Assembly: GCF_003473485.1 (NCBI RefSeq)
Contig: NC_053046.1
Location: 444,001-508,000, forward strand
Source: Medicago truncatula
Taxonomy: Eukaryota > Streptophyta > Magnoliopsida > Fabales > Fabaceae
Reading direction: 5' to 3'
Length of the DNA stretch: 64,000 nucleotides
Shown here: piece by piece, positions 11,490 to 29,079 of the stretch
How positions within the stretch are numbered: position 1 is the stretch's first letter
How the letters are laid out: every line of letters starts with the position of its first letter
Made by a program: the position numbers and the translations under genes
Notes under the pieces: generated by a model
Seen by the model: only the letters and a program-made list of their open reading frames with translations
What the model was told of the DNA's origin: nothing
Database searches by the model: none

Positions 11490-13172
11490 CTAGTCTGTTG
11501 CAGTTTTGTCACCATCATTATCTCCTACATTTCTAATATCTGGCATAGTATTAAGATCAGTTTGTACCTCTGTCATGTCCTTGAGGATATGAGAATTATA
11601 AGAATCAGTGGCTTGGTGTTTAATTGAATCCGAAGTTCCATTCATAGAGGATGAATTTGATGCATCACTTGCTTGCGTGTGACCCTTGGACTCTTCATAT
11701 TTAGCAGCATTAGTGTTCTCATCCACGTAGGAGAGATTTTGAGTCTTATTTGTTTCACTCATTACAGTGTCAACTTTGCTCTCATTTTCATTTGACGCTA
11801 CAAATCTTCTCGTCTTTTCTATGTCACCACCCTCTAGATTTGAAGATTCATCTCCAGCTGCAGCTCTATTTTCTGTTTTAACAGGGACTGCTAAGTTAGA
11901 GCCGGACAAGTTTTCTTTAGAAACTATAATACCACCCTGCTCTAATCCCTCGGTCTGCACATTTTTCACATCTCCAGCGACTGTTGAATTAACAGTATCA
12001 TTTTTATCTATGCCTGAAAACATTACCATTTTATTGTGTTCAGACGATGTGTCAGTTCCTGACATGTTATTTTTGGCTGCAGGGACAACTATTGTAAGGT
12101 TACTACTTGTTTCTTCTGAGTGTCTGACAGAGTATATCAAGGCAGTGTTATTTTGATGCGAGCCAGCCACTGGGTTAGACAAACTGTTGTTTCCGGTTTC
12201 ATTACTAGAACTTGAATTGGAATAAGCCCCGACAACCAGTTTAACTTCTGTAATACTAAAATTGGAACCAGGTTGACTCCTGATACCATCTTCTGTATAA
12301 TTAGGCTTGTTCTCTGGTTTAGTGATGCCCATTTCTGCGTTTACATCAGAGTTTTCCATACTAACTGTCTCTGTTTCAGTGCTAGTTGTACGAGTATCAT
12401 GAGTGACGGCGCTAGAAGCATCATCCCCCTTGTATTGTTCCTCCCGAGCCTCATGAATGTTGTTGCTTTCAACCAAACCTTGATTTCCTTCATCCTTGCT
12501 GTTTTCGTTCTCCTTCTCATCACCCTCCTCTTCTTTCTCCTTCCCTTCATCCACAAACTCCTCACTGCGATCAACCACCTCTGGTTTCTCAGGATCATTT
12601 TCATCCATCTCATCATCTTCTCCCCCTCTTTCACCGTCCTCTTTTTCTCCTCCTTCTCTCGTTCTGCTCTCTTCATCTTCTTTTACTTTAGTTTCATGTC
12701 CGTCCCCTTCTTCGTGTTCATTTTGTTTCATTCTGCTCTCGTCATCTTCTTCCCCAGTTTCATCTTCCTCTTTTTCTCCTCCTTCTCCTTCTCCCTCTCT
12801 CGTTCTGCTCTCATCATCTTCTTTTACTTTAATTTCATGCCCATTTCTTTCTTCGTGTTCATTTTGCTCATGCTTGTCTTCATCCTCTACAATATTCTCA
12901 TCTTCCTCTTCCTCTTCATGCTTTTCATTTTGATTTACTTCATTCTTACCTGGAAGAAGATCTTTTCTTCCAAGTTCTGTAATCCGATAGGCATTTTGAG
13001 CTCCAACTGAGACTTTCTTATCACTCTCATCAAATTCCTTCTTCTTATCATGAGAGCGCTTAACCTGATAGATCAGCCATAAGCAAATACCAACCAACAG
13101 CATAATCTGCAGAACATGTTTCACCTTGACGCCTTTAGATCTGTTGTTCCTGCTTGACGACCGTTTTATCAT
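11490..13172 (-). CDS. Acidic single-pass membrane protein, plant-specific
   Basis: A 560-residue ORF without introns in the coding part. The N-terminus is basic (MIKRSSSRNNRSKGVKVK), followed by a hydrophobic segment at residues 20-36 (LQIMLLVGICLWLIYQV). The residues after it begin KRSHDKKKEFDESDKK and become strongly acidic. Basic N-terminus plus one span suggests a type II or signal-anchored protein. Residues 80-245 are extremely Glu/Asp/Lys-rich and contain a tandem duplication (104-127 against 151-174). Residues 250-560 are Ser/Asn/Thr-rich with many N-glycosylation sequons, consistent with lumenal or extracellular exposure. I recall uncharacterised plant proteins with the same N-terminal 45 residues; no function is known. 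The plus-strand ORFs opposite (12273-13010, 12496-12933, 11767-12156) are shadows of its biased composition. Confidence 0.85.
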   Translation of the reverse strand: MIKRSSSRNNRSKGVKVKHVLQIMLLVGICLWLIYQVKRSHDKKKEFDESDKKVSVGAQNAYRITELGRKDLLPGKNEVNQNEKHEEEEEDENIVEDEDKHEQNEHEERNGHEIKVKEDDESRTREGEGEGGEKEEDETGEEDDESRMKQNEHEEGDGHETKVKEDEESRTREGGEKEDGERGGEDDEMDENDPEKPEVVDRSEEFVDEGKEKEEEGDEKENENSKDEGNQGLVESNNIHEAREEQYKGDDASSAVTHDTRTTSTETETVSMENSDVNAEMGITKPENKPNYTEDGIRSQPGSNFSITEVKLVVGAYSNSSSSNETGNNSLSNPVAGSHQNNTALIYSVRHSEETSSNLTIVVPAAKNNMSGTDTSSEHNKMVMFSGIDKNDTVNSTVAGDVKNVQTEGLEQGGIIVSKENLSGSNLAVPVKTENRAAAGDESSNLEGGDIEKTRRFVASNENESKVDTVMSETNKTQNLSYVDENTNAAKYEESKGHTQASDASNSSSMNGTSDSIKHQATDSYNSHILKDMTEVQTDLNTMPDIRNVGDNDGDKTATD

Positions 13173-13230
13173 GGTTAACTCGCCTAGAAACTCTCAAATT
13201 TATCTTCTCCAAGTAACAAGGGCAGGTCAG

Positions 13231-14079
13231 CTGCTTTGAACTGGAAATGTATTATTGTGGAACTAAGTAAGCAATGAATAAAGATCAATCATGTATAGTG
13301 TAAAGATACAATTAAAAGTAAATATTTAAAAAATAATAATTCAAAGAATATTATTCCTTTCAAATTCATGTATCAACAAAACACCAATCATAGTGAAAAT
13401 TTCAGAACTCTTGAGTAATGAAAAGAAAACTATTAAATGGGGCAACAGCGTTTATGCATCATTTATAGGAAAAAGGTCCTGCTTGGTAAACAGCTTAATT
13501 CGTATTACAAAAGATAAATATAAAGTCAAACAGTTTTTGTATAAGCTATAAGATGTTTTCATAAGCTATCTTGGAGTGCTTTTGGAGATAAGCTGGAAAC
13601 AGCTTACAAACATGTCATTACTTCTCCCAAACAGTCTCACAAGTGTTTATGCAATTAGATAAGCTCAAATAAGTCATTTTAAACAAACCCAAAGAACTAA
13701 ACTAACAACATTGTAGTCACAACACACCCTATCAATAGAACATTTCTGTAAAACTAAGGTCTTTTTCCCATGGTAAAAGACTTTTCCTAAGACGTAATAA
13801 CTGATAAAGAGAAACAAAAGCTGAAAACAAAGTTCAACAAAACTGAAAGGTATCCAACAAACAATTACCTTAAAAATGAACAATATTCCAAGAAATGCAG
13901 ACACAAATCACCTCAAAAAATGAAAAATAACATCATATGAAAAGTGAAAATAATATAATAGTTGTAAACATTAATCTTATCTAATGCATATACCCAAAGA
14001 AGAGAGCAATATTAAACCCTAGAAAAACCCTTGAAGCAAAATCATAGTGAATAAACAAATTGAAGGTAAAGGAATTCAC
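13231..14079 (-). other. 5'UTR intron of the acidic membrane-protein gene
   Basis: On the minus strand ctcag/gtgaattcc (donor at 14079) and caaagcag/ctgacc (acceptor at 13231) bound an 849-bp intron. It would place a short leader exon at about 14080-14160, just before AT-rich promoter DNA. A legume MITE fragment lies inside it. The splice sites are inferred from consensus only; no transcript was available. Confidence 0.55.
13478..13690. mobile_element. Legume 'ataagct' MITE fragment
   Basis: Contains repeated ataagct/agcttat units, 'gtttttgtataagctataag', 'cccaaacagtctcacaagtg' and 'gataagctcaaataagtca'. The pattern is that of an abundant legume MITE, probably hAT-related (recollection). A second partial copy is in the NRPB5 intron at 35440-35600. 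The ends are eroded. Confidence 0.6.
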
Positions 14080-14397
14080 CTGAGACTGAGTGAGGAGAAA
14101 ATAAGAAGAATCAACGAGTTGAGTTTTCTTTGGAAGTGTGACTCTGTCTTTATTTTATCTGAGGGGAGGAGACAGTGACCGCTTGATTGCCAGTTACATC
14201 TCCACCTTACTATATAGGTATAAAATATTATATTAAACCTTCAAATAGTTAATAGTTTTATAAACTAAAATATTTTCATTTTCATATTAATTTCTACTTT
14301 TAGCCTGCACTTTTGGTAGAAGGAAGAAGACACCTACACATATGCATGCATACATAGTGCAGACAAATGACAAGAAAATTCATAACTTATGGTTTTG

Positions 14398-14800
14398 AAA
14401 TGACAACTACCACTTAAAATTTAGGTCAAACGGCTTCAAGTTTTTCGTTTTTTCCAAAGTGATCCTTTAAATTTTAAAAGTCTTAAACAAATCCTTTTAG
14501 TTTTTGAATCGTTTCAAACAAATCATTTTAGAGGATGATGTTGATGATCCAGATGATAACAATAAAGATCATGATCCACCATTTGCCACGCCTAAAAAGA
14601 CGACTGATTTTAAGTGGGTTTTAGGAGTCATATTTGATACCAAAGATGAGTTCAAGAAAGCAATTACCAACTATGCTATCTACAATGCAAGACTAAAAAG
14701 ACTTGTTTGGAACTTTTGAAATTTAAAGGACCACTTTAAAAAAAACGAAAAACTTAAAGGAACTTTAGATGCATTTGACCTAAAATTTATAGGACAACAT
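14398..14800 (+). mobile_element. Deleted MULE with transposase N-terminal fragment
   Basis: Inverted arms ('tttaggtcaaa ... tttttcgttttttccaaagtg' against 'cactttaaaaaaaacgaaaaac ... tttgacctaaa') enclose a plus-strand ORF at 14504-14719. Its product has an acidic DDVDDPDDNNKD run, then FKWVLGVIFDTKDEFKKAI and NYAIYNARLKR. This is the signature of the N-terminal domain of MuDR-type (MULE) transposases. No catalytic DDE region or zinc knuckle remains. The real start is unclear; the arms flank a short captured or retained coding piece. It lies between the acidic protein gene and the GTG gene. Confidence 0.7.
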
Positions 14801-15860
14801 GGAATTTGTTTCATTTAATTTTGAGTGCAGATAATGGCATGAGAAGGCAGCAAATCGATAGAGCAAATTATTATTATTATTATTTTTATATTAAAGATGG
14901 GGTATTTTTGTTCACTTAATTGGCAGCAGCAATTTCACGTTGATTTTCTTATTAATTAATTGGTAAGGTTCCAGTTACCATCAAAAGTGGAGATAAAGGT
15001 AGCATGTTTCAGTGTTCGGAGTAGTATATTGAATCTTGTTGAGTTGTTTTTAGGCGCTTATGTGCATAAGTGAGTAAAGATTTTCAAATCTTGGTGGTAA
15101 ATTCATTTTAAAAAATTGAGAAGCAGGTGATTTTTTGTTGTGCGTTAAGGGATCGCGTGTTAAGAGTCTTCTTTGTTGCATCTCAAAATCCTCGTCCGTT
15201 TGGCTTTGGAGTAGTAGTTGATGCTCTTTTGCTTTGAGATGTTCTTCCTATATTTTAATAATATCTTTTTGCTGCTTCTTTTTTATTTTTTTGTTTTGTG
15301 GCTGTGTTGTTTAATGTGAATACCAGATTAATAGCATGATTTCTCTTGGTCTCTGGTGAGAGAGGTAGCAAATTACATTGTGGCAGGAATGGTTTCTAAT
15401 TCAAACTGGTTCCTATGCTTTCATGATGGTGTGGTTTTTGACTGGCATAGGTGGGTTCTGGTGCATTTTGGCTAAGGTATAATTTTGTTGGAGTAAAAAT
15501 TAAATCATACTTATTTAAAAAATCAAATCATCTGTTAGGAAAACTAAAACATATAAATTTAGGGTATTTTTGGAATAAATTTTATAGAAAGATGTAAAAA
15601 TAATTACGGAGAAAATGAAAGAGAGAAAAAATTGAATGCAATTTTCATTTAATTTCATGATAATAAAAAAAAAAAAATCTTTGAAAAAATGGTTTTTTTA
15701 AAAAAACAAAATTAAATAGGAATATTTTTTTGTTTGATTAGTAAAAACACATATTAAATGATTTAAAGTAGAAATATGACATTGAAAATTGCAATTTTGT
15801 TTTTCCATTAAAACAGAATCTAGCGTTGTTTCGAAATCGGATCAATCAATCGATCTTAGG
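14801..15860. other. Intergenic / promoter region of the GTG gene
   Basis: AT-rich spacer without a supported ORF. The last 40 bases before 15861 (ctagcgttgtttcgaaatcg, atcaatcaatcgatcttagg) look like a 5'UTR. No confident TATA box. Confidence 0.4.
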
Positions 15861-21864
<6,004 letters not shown>

Positions 21865-22913
21865 AGCATATACTTCCTATATACATGTATAGTTTCTACT
21901 GTAACGAAAGGTATGGTTCAGGGCACTAAACATGATAGTTTAAACCTTCTAGATTGATGCATTTAAATGTATTTGATAACTGATGGAGATTATGTATTGT
22001 TTTCCTATGCCAGTGAATTGCTGAAGAGATCATCAATGGGAAGTTGATATTGTTTCTAATATTATCAACATATGCACATACTGCCAAGTCTATTGGAATA
22101 TCCATGTTTAGGACTGTTCAAAATAACTGCTGAACCGAACCAAACTGAAATCAACCGTACCTACTTTTAAAGTTCACAAACCCTTTACAACGAGGACCAA
22201 ATTTGCTGCCAGGAAATATTTGCAGGACCATTGTTTGAAGAAACATTTTAGAGAAGGTAAAATGAAAAAAAGTATTAACAGGGACCAAAAATTCTTTAAC
22301 CCTTTTGTAAATTGATATTATGCATAAAGGAAATTATTAATGTCTATTACTTTGCAAGTGAGATACATCTGTATAATTTTTTTAACCTAGTTTTATTTAC
22401 GGGTCTAAGTTGTGTTGTGTCGGCCATTCAAAAAAAGTTGTGTTGTGTCGTATATTTCTAAAATTGTGTATCCATGCATCCGTATTATATTGCATTGTAT
22501 CTTCAGACTTCACATGTTTACATAAAGCAAACATTATGTAACATCCTTCAATTATTTAAATCATGTCATGTGCCTTGTATGTTAATTATTTAAATGTTTT
22601 TTTTTTGTGTTAGCCTTCGATTCTGAGAGGAAAGTAAAACATTGTCAAGATAAATGGATTACTAAGAGAGATAAATAAAGTTGCACATGCTGTGTGTCTT
22701 TACATATAAACTCCCTCAATAAAATATCTTTATTCAACATGGGGTTTAATTTTTCTTAAAAAAAATACAACATTGAAAGCTCATCCAATTATGTCTCATT
22801 AGTCATCGTAGAAAATCGATGATTTACCATGAAATTCATTCATTAATTACAAATAAGAATATTTTATACAAGAAAAAAATAAAAAAATAGTTTGTAAGAA
22901 GATGATTGTCAAG
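21865..22913. other. 3' flanks of the GTG and CRK-A genes (convergent)
   Basis: The 3'UTR of the GTG gene probably runs to around 22080. The remainder is AT-rich. A tandem 'gttgtgttgtgtcg' doublet is seen at 22408-22451 and a degenerate 'gggaccaaaaattctttaaccc' arm near 22282. No gene. Confidence 0.4.
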
Positions 22914-25900
22914 CTATCTAGGAAAAGAATTATTCATGGTGATATCATTGACTGAGGATCCCGTAGTATTGCTATTATTACGTTGATCCGAAATGTTATC
23001 CCTTGGTATTTGATTCGTTCTATTACCCATGAAACCTCCAGGCTCTTGAGGCAATGGTAACTCAACTGAAACATTACTCAGATATGAAACAATTCTTTCC
23101 ATTGTTGGTCTATCATCTGGATTTTGTTGCACACATAATAAACCAATTTGAATGCATCTTATGACTTCAATATAAGAATATGATTTTTCTATATTAGAAT
23201 CCAATATTTCTAAAGATTTTTCATCCCTCCAATTTTTCCAAGCCTGCAACAATACTTTATCACATTAGAAATCATATAGAGATAATGAAATATACATTAA
23301 ATGAGGAAATCAACTATATATTATATTAAGTTTATTAGCATACTCACATAACTCAAGAGGTCATCAAAATCCAGTGAATGAAGACTAAGGGCATTCCGCT
23401 TTGCACTAATTATCTCTATAATTATCACTCCAAAGCTAAACACATCTGATTTTTCTGAATAATGTCCATGCATTGCATATTCGGAAGACATATAACCACT
23501 GGAAAAAAAAAAAGTCCATTTTAAATATATAAAGTGAAAATTGGACAGATATAATCAAACTTATGATGTGGTGTAGAACATTTTGAATCATATCTACCAA
23601 AAAGTATTTGATAATACTATGGGACTCATTGAAAGGAAATTACAAACAAAAATTAAGTTCCGGTGTCATATAGTTCTTAGCATATGTTTTAAAACTCTTA
23701 TTTTCACGGCGAAAAGTCACAACAACTTAAAAACTACTTTACATAGCTTTAATTAAATATGTGTTTGGTTTAGCTTTTTTCAGTCGCTGCCTCACATTTT
23801 GATGCCTTTTTGACGTGATTTGGAGAAACTACTATTTGTAGCTTCACTAGAAACATGGATTTCTACCGTGGTTTTGGCTAGATGTGAAAAAGGTGCCACT
23901 GAGCTGAACATAGGCTAAATGTGCGTCCGGCTAGTGGTAAGCCACAAATGTTCCAAAAACTCTATTAGTCTTATATGAGTTTGTTAGATCCACTAAATGA
24001 AAGTTAAAAATTCAAATTAGATTCTACCATGTGCTTTCAATTAGATAGTAACAAGAAAAACTAAGGAATATAGCATTCAAGTTTGCAAATACTTACTAAG
24101 TTCCAGCAATTCTCTTAGTATTTCCTTGATGTTCATCTATATCAATCATTTTTGCCATACCAAAGTCTGATATTTTTGGATTCATATTCTTATCTAACAA
24201 TATATTGCTAGGTTTGAGATCACGATGTATGACTTTAAGTCTTGATTGATCATGTAAGTAATGAATCCCTCGTGCAATACCACCTATGATATTATATCTT
24301 TCACGCCAACTCAAGACTCTTTCCTTATGAGGATCTACAGTTTAGCATAGGACACTTAATAAGTGTACATATAAGCAATGGATAAACAAGTTGACTAATA
24401 TAAACATGAATTTTAAGCTCCAATGAAAAGTGAATCACGATTGAAAGTATCTTACCAAATAAGAAGTAATCAAGACTTTTATTTAGTACATATTCATAAA
24501 CAAGCATTTTTTCTTGTTCTTCCGAGCAAAATCCATACAAGGTTACCAAGTTCCTATGTTGGAGTTTGGCTATTAGCACAATCTCATTTTTAAATTCTAT
24601 TGTGCCTTGTCCTGAAGTTTTTGAAAGTTTTTTTACGGCTATTTGTCTGCTATCTAACAAAACCCCCTGAAAATAAAAATACCAATTGATTATAATCATT
24701 ATATATATCAAGAAAAATGTAACTTTTTTATTTTTTATTTTTTATTTTTTTTATCACATTTGGACAGTGTTAATTACCTTGTAAACTTCTCCAAATCCTC
24801 CACTTCCTATCTTATTCGCCAATGAGAACTGGTTAGTTGCTGCTTCTAGTGTAGCCAAATTGAATTGCAATGACTCCAATGTTGGAAATTCATCACCAAC
24901 TGAACCCAATATTATTCAAAGTAATCATGTGAGATATAAAATAAGGCTAAAGTAAAATTGGACATTATTTTATTTATTTCAATTTAATCATATATATGTA
25001 ACATACAATTTTCCATTATACTTGGCAATAGTATCTTCTTCTTTGACCTTCTCTTGAAATAGTAGCAACCTAGAAATAAGATAATTAGGAAAAAAATGGG
25101 CACGACAACCACGACCGCAATTGTGCCAGGTCCAAGTTTCATTCCCCCTGCATAACCAAGTGGAAATTGTGGAAAATTTTGGTCAAGTACATTAATTAAT
25201 TAAACTATGGTCAACAACGAAGAATCAAACCAACAAATACTACATTAAAATTAAGGATTAAGAACTTATGGAATATTTTTGTTGGTTTTGCCAACGATGA
25301 AACACACAATTGTGAGGTTTCAGTTTTAAATATAAGTGAAGATGTTCAATCTAACAAAATCTTTAGTGGAGTTAGGCTTACAAATTGTATTTCTACTATC
25401 GAAAAAATAGGAAATGAAAATGAAAAGAAAAATTATTCCAATTCTCTCAAAAAATAAAAGTGTATCTTCACGAGATTTTTAATGTTTAAGAGACACGTCA
25501 TTTTATGACTACCCTAACTCAGATTGACTCAATTCTTTTCACTCGAGTCACGGTTTTTGATATTTGTTGGTCAATAAATTAAATATCGAATTTTCAAAAA
25601 AATGGTCTTTAGTGCTCGACGAGGCCCAAAGGTGCTCGCCCTAGAATATTTATACTTGGCTCACTCTCCTATTCCATGAAAATTATAGAAGGAGGAGGAC
25701 CAAAAGAAGGAGAGAATGATAGGTCATTTATCCCACCTAAACACTACACTAGACCTTGAGCACGACACACCACGACATAGGATCTCGATGTTCTGTTCTA
25801 GAATAATATAAGACAAATGATGGAAAAATAAAATTAAGTTCATTGTAAAATTACTTGAATGATTTCAACAAGTCAATGTAATATCAAACGTGCACCTAGA

Positions 25901-26716
25901 ACAAAATTTGTCCAGAGCTAAAACGAATAATGTTTACGCAAAAAATAGTTTATTACCTGAAGATGAAGGCGAAGATGAAGTGAAAAAAGGGTAGAGTTGA
26001 TATCTAACATTACAAGAAGGAAGCAAAGCTCTTGCACCCTGTTTTCCATTAGGAATAGTTCCAATAGCATTTTTCAAACACGTCCCACATTCACTATTCG
26101 TTAAGTCATTCGTGCACTGCATCAATCCATACACCGTCATGGACTCCGTCACCACTACTTCACCGGCGGCAAACTTCTTCGACTCAGAACTCCCGGAGGC
26201 TTCTGTTGCCAAATCATTCAACAACCCATGCAGAGATTGGTTGAAACGTCCCAAGTCAACGCTAGAGACAATATTTCCGTCGTTAAGGTTGACTCTAGGG
26301 TCAATCTTGTCGACGGCAAAGTACCTATTTGTGTAATGAACCAAGCACTCGTCGTACCAGATGAGTGCTTCGGTTTGGTTTGGACAATGCTGTCTTATCT
26401 CTTTGATTGCAGTTGTGAGACACTGGTTACATACGGTGGTGGCGACGTCGCCACGACATAGGAAGAGTCCACCGACGGCGTTGACGCTATTGAAACCAGT
26501 GATGCCGAGAAAATAACCGTTGGATTGAGAGATATTATTGGAGAAATAGTATAAGAGGATGTCAAGGTTTGTTTGGAAAGTGGAGTTGGGTGCATAAGTG
26601 GTTGTGTTTGTGCAGTGAGTGGCTGTGTATGTTGGTGTTGCTTCAACTGCTTTTGTTGTTAACATGACGATAACACATACACAAATGGAGGAAAGAAGTT
26701 TTGCAAGGGTAGCCAT
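22914..26716 (-). CDS. Cysteine-rich receptor-like kinase A
   Basis: Seven exons give 650 residues: 26716-25957, 25147-25007, 24899-24778, 24666-24456, 24334-24097, 23498-23348 and 23243-22914. Signal peptide 1-26 ([19 protein letters not shown]...). Two Gnk2/DUF26 domains follow, with C-X8-C-X2-C motifs [13 protein letters not shown] and [13 protein letters not shown]. Exon 2 supplies the membrane span (about 262-283) and a basic stop-transfer. The kinase has glycine loop [10 protein letters not shown], catalytic Lys353 (IAVKK), HRDLKPSN with Asp450, and DFG with Asp468, so it should be active. CRKs are plasma-membrane Ser/Thr kinases in immunity and ROS signalling. Oddity: the second Gnk2 domain reads [19 protein letters not shown] and lacks the CC pair present in the neighbours (CRK-B has LPKCCSGREGAS). 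The ATG at 26716 begins the signal peptide; an upstream ORF extension to 27010 is not credible. Confidence 0.93.
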
Positions 26717-26887
26717 TTTTGAATTTGAGTTTTTGCGTTGTGGTTGCGTGGATGGAGGAAGAAGGCAATAGAAATAAAAAAATAATAAAAAAAGTCTTGT
26801 GTTAAGATAATAGAAAATGTCAATGGCGTCACAAAACCAAATTTTGTGTGAAACTAAGGAAATTTCATGTGTCCAAAGCAAAACATT

Positions 26888-26898
26888 GTCAAAGTCAA
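26888..26898 (-). promoter_or_regulatory. Paired W boxes upstream of CRK-A
   Basis: Two TTGAC cores in direct tandem on the minus strand (plus-strand gtcaaagtcaa), about 170 bp before the CRK-A start. WRKY factors bind TTGAC, and CRK promoters are commonly pathogen- and salicylate-responsive through such sites. The sites are visible; their use is inference. Confidence 0.5.
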
Positions 26899-27343
26899 AT
26901 AAGGCGAGGACGAGGATAAATGGAAGAATCATGGACTCACTATTTATCTGATGACCAATGGAAAATAGTAAATTTACAGAGCCTTTCTCCTCCGTCCGAA
27001 TCAAACTCATTTTGACGTATTTTTTCTGTTTTGTATGATTTAAGTTTGAGTTTTTCCCGATTTTAAAACCAATCCTGAATGTATAAAATCAATTTATTAC
27101 ACCTTTTATATAAATAGAAACCAAAATCCTAAATCATTTCACTTACAGAGAGTATTGATCTTTCAGATGATACTCACTTATCATCGTTCTCTCTTATCTC
27201 CTTACATATCTCACACTTTCAGGCCTCAGCCTCACTCTTGTCCATCAAAATTAATGTGTCTGATTGTTTTTGAATTTTACAAAATTGTCTTATATTTGCA
27301 TGTGTATTTAATTTGACTTTTTATATTTTAAGATAAGTTAGTG

Positions 27344-27756
27344 CTCCCTCTGTTTCTATATATAAACTTCTTTGCTTTTTTCATTTTTTATTAATAAAAG
27401 TTGTTAGTACAATTAATGTATCTATTTTGTGTCTGAATATTATTAAATTGTCATTTGTTTATATGTGTGTATTAAATTTGACATTTCATATTTTAAGAGA
27501 AGTTGGTAATATTAATTAGAGACGTTTTTAGGAAGAAAAAAAAAATAAATGCATCCAGTAACTTATATAAGGGCTTATATTAAGGGAAAGAAAAACTTCT
27601 CAAAGAGTGTTTATAATTAGGGACAGAGAGAGTAGTATTAGTTAGGGATATCTTTAAGAAAAAGATAATAAATGCATACAATAATTTGTATATAAACTTA
27701 TATTTAGGGATATGATTTTTTTCAAAAGGGCCTTATATAACTAGGGGTAGAGGGAG
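27344..27756. mobile_element. Stowaway-like MITE with internal tandem duplication
   Basis: Begins ctccctctgtttctatatat and ends ataactaggggtagagggag followed by ta. A second right terminus, agggacagagagagta, occurs near 27622, and the two right halves ('ataaatgcat.ca.taa.tt.tata') repeat in tandem. Upstream, 27280-27342 and 27430-27505 also duplicate each other ('aaattgtc ... gtatttaatttgac ... tattttaaga.aagtt'). The locus therefore holds one or two copies rearranged by tandem duplication. Confidence 0.65.
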
Positions 27757-29079
27757 TATGTGACATCTATAAATATTTTTTTTGTTGGTAATATCTATAA
27801 AAAGATAATCAAACAGTTGAATTAGGGATGGACCTACGTTAAGCACTATGAGTGTCGAAGCCCTCGCTACCTTTTCAATTTTTTTTCTTCTTGCAAAAAG
27901 TTTTAAAAATAAGGATTATCCTTATAAACTACAATAGTACTGTAGAGGATTAAAAATTACCATTAAAACTTTATAGAAACCAAACTTAAAAATTCACTAA
28001 TTTTGTAATGACTAAACATATTTAATAATTTAGATTATTAAGTGTGGCCTTTTACTATTCATATCTTTATTTATCAATTATGACTAGAGTAGTATATAAT
28101 AAGTGTTAGTCCTCCAAAATAGTCCCTATAAAATTTGAATAAGGATTAAAAGTGGATAATTTTTTTTATAGAGACAAAACTTAAAAGCTCATAATTTTGC
28201 AGGGATTAAAAACATATTTAATGCTAAATTAAAAGCCAAATATATCTCAATTCTCAAATTGCAAACCCCATTCGAGATAAAATATGGCAACTACAACTAA
28301 TGAAATGGTTATTTGTTATGAGTATTTACAAGAATTGGATGTGAAATTGCATGGATGATGAATAATTAATTAATTAATTATTTACTTATATTGAGAGTGA
28401 TATTTTTATTGACATTGAATCATTTAATGTTTGAGTATGAAAGGTCGTAGAGAACAATTATGATGTATATTTATGCGTTTAAAAATAAAATATTCTATAT
28501 ATATATATATAAATATTTTCTTTCCTTTTGCCTCAACAAATTTATATTTTTGTGGCCTACACTACTTAAAATTCCTCGGTCCGTCACTGATTGAACTTAA
28601 ATGGTTAATAAGTTTCATAAAAGACGAGTTATTTATGAGAACTAAATTCGATTTCTAAGTGAAATAATTCGTAAACAAACTTACCTTTGTCAAACTTCTG
28701 ATTATCAAAATCTCTCACTTTCAAATTACTCTTGTGATTAATTTTAATGGTTGTCGGATAATTTACCCATAATTCCGTAAAGATAACTTAAACAACCTTA
28801 AGGTAATAAGGACGTCTAAAAAAACCATAAAGTAAAACAACAAGTCTCTGTAAAGGAAAGTAAAACAATAACCGTATAATCCCCTAGAAATGTGGCATTT
28901 ATCATGGAAAGGTTTAATCATTTCCCCCATGGGAAAGGTAAATGTGAACCATTGATATATTAATAAAAATATTGAATGGTTGAGATTGTTCACTTGTAAC
29001 TTATTGGTGACTTTTTGTTTTTAAAATTTTACAAAAAATTTGACCGCACATGATAAGGTTTAATGATATTTTATTTTAT

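Larger units (their letters stand above)
26717..29079. other. CRK-A promoter and repeat-rich spacer
   Basis: Contains paired W boxes (26888-26898), a duplicated Stowaway-like MITE (27344-27756), degenerate 'tagtccctataaaatttgaa' arms (28000-28230), an attaattaattaatt run near 28367 and a short (AT)n at 28496-28510. A 'gtggcatttatcatgg ... cccccatgggaaag' remnant of the foldback family at 30797 occurs at about 28890-28951. No gene. Confidence 0.5.

Noticed and set aside
12273-13010. Plus-strand ORFs of 245 and 145 residues
   Set aside because: Serine/phenylalanine-rich mirror of the acidic Glu/Lys-rich gene on the other strand.
26717-27010. 98-residue upstream extension of CRK-A
   Set aside because: It precedes an excellent signal peptide and shows no CRK homology; it overlaps promoter W boxes.
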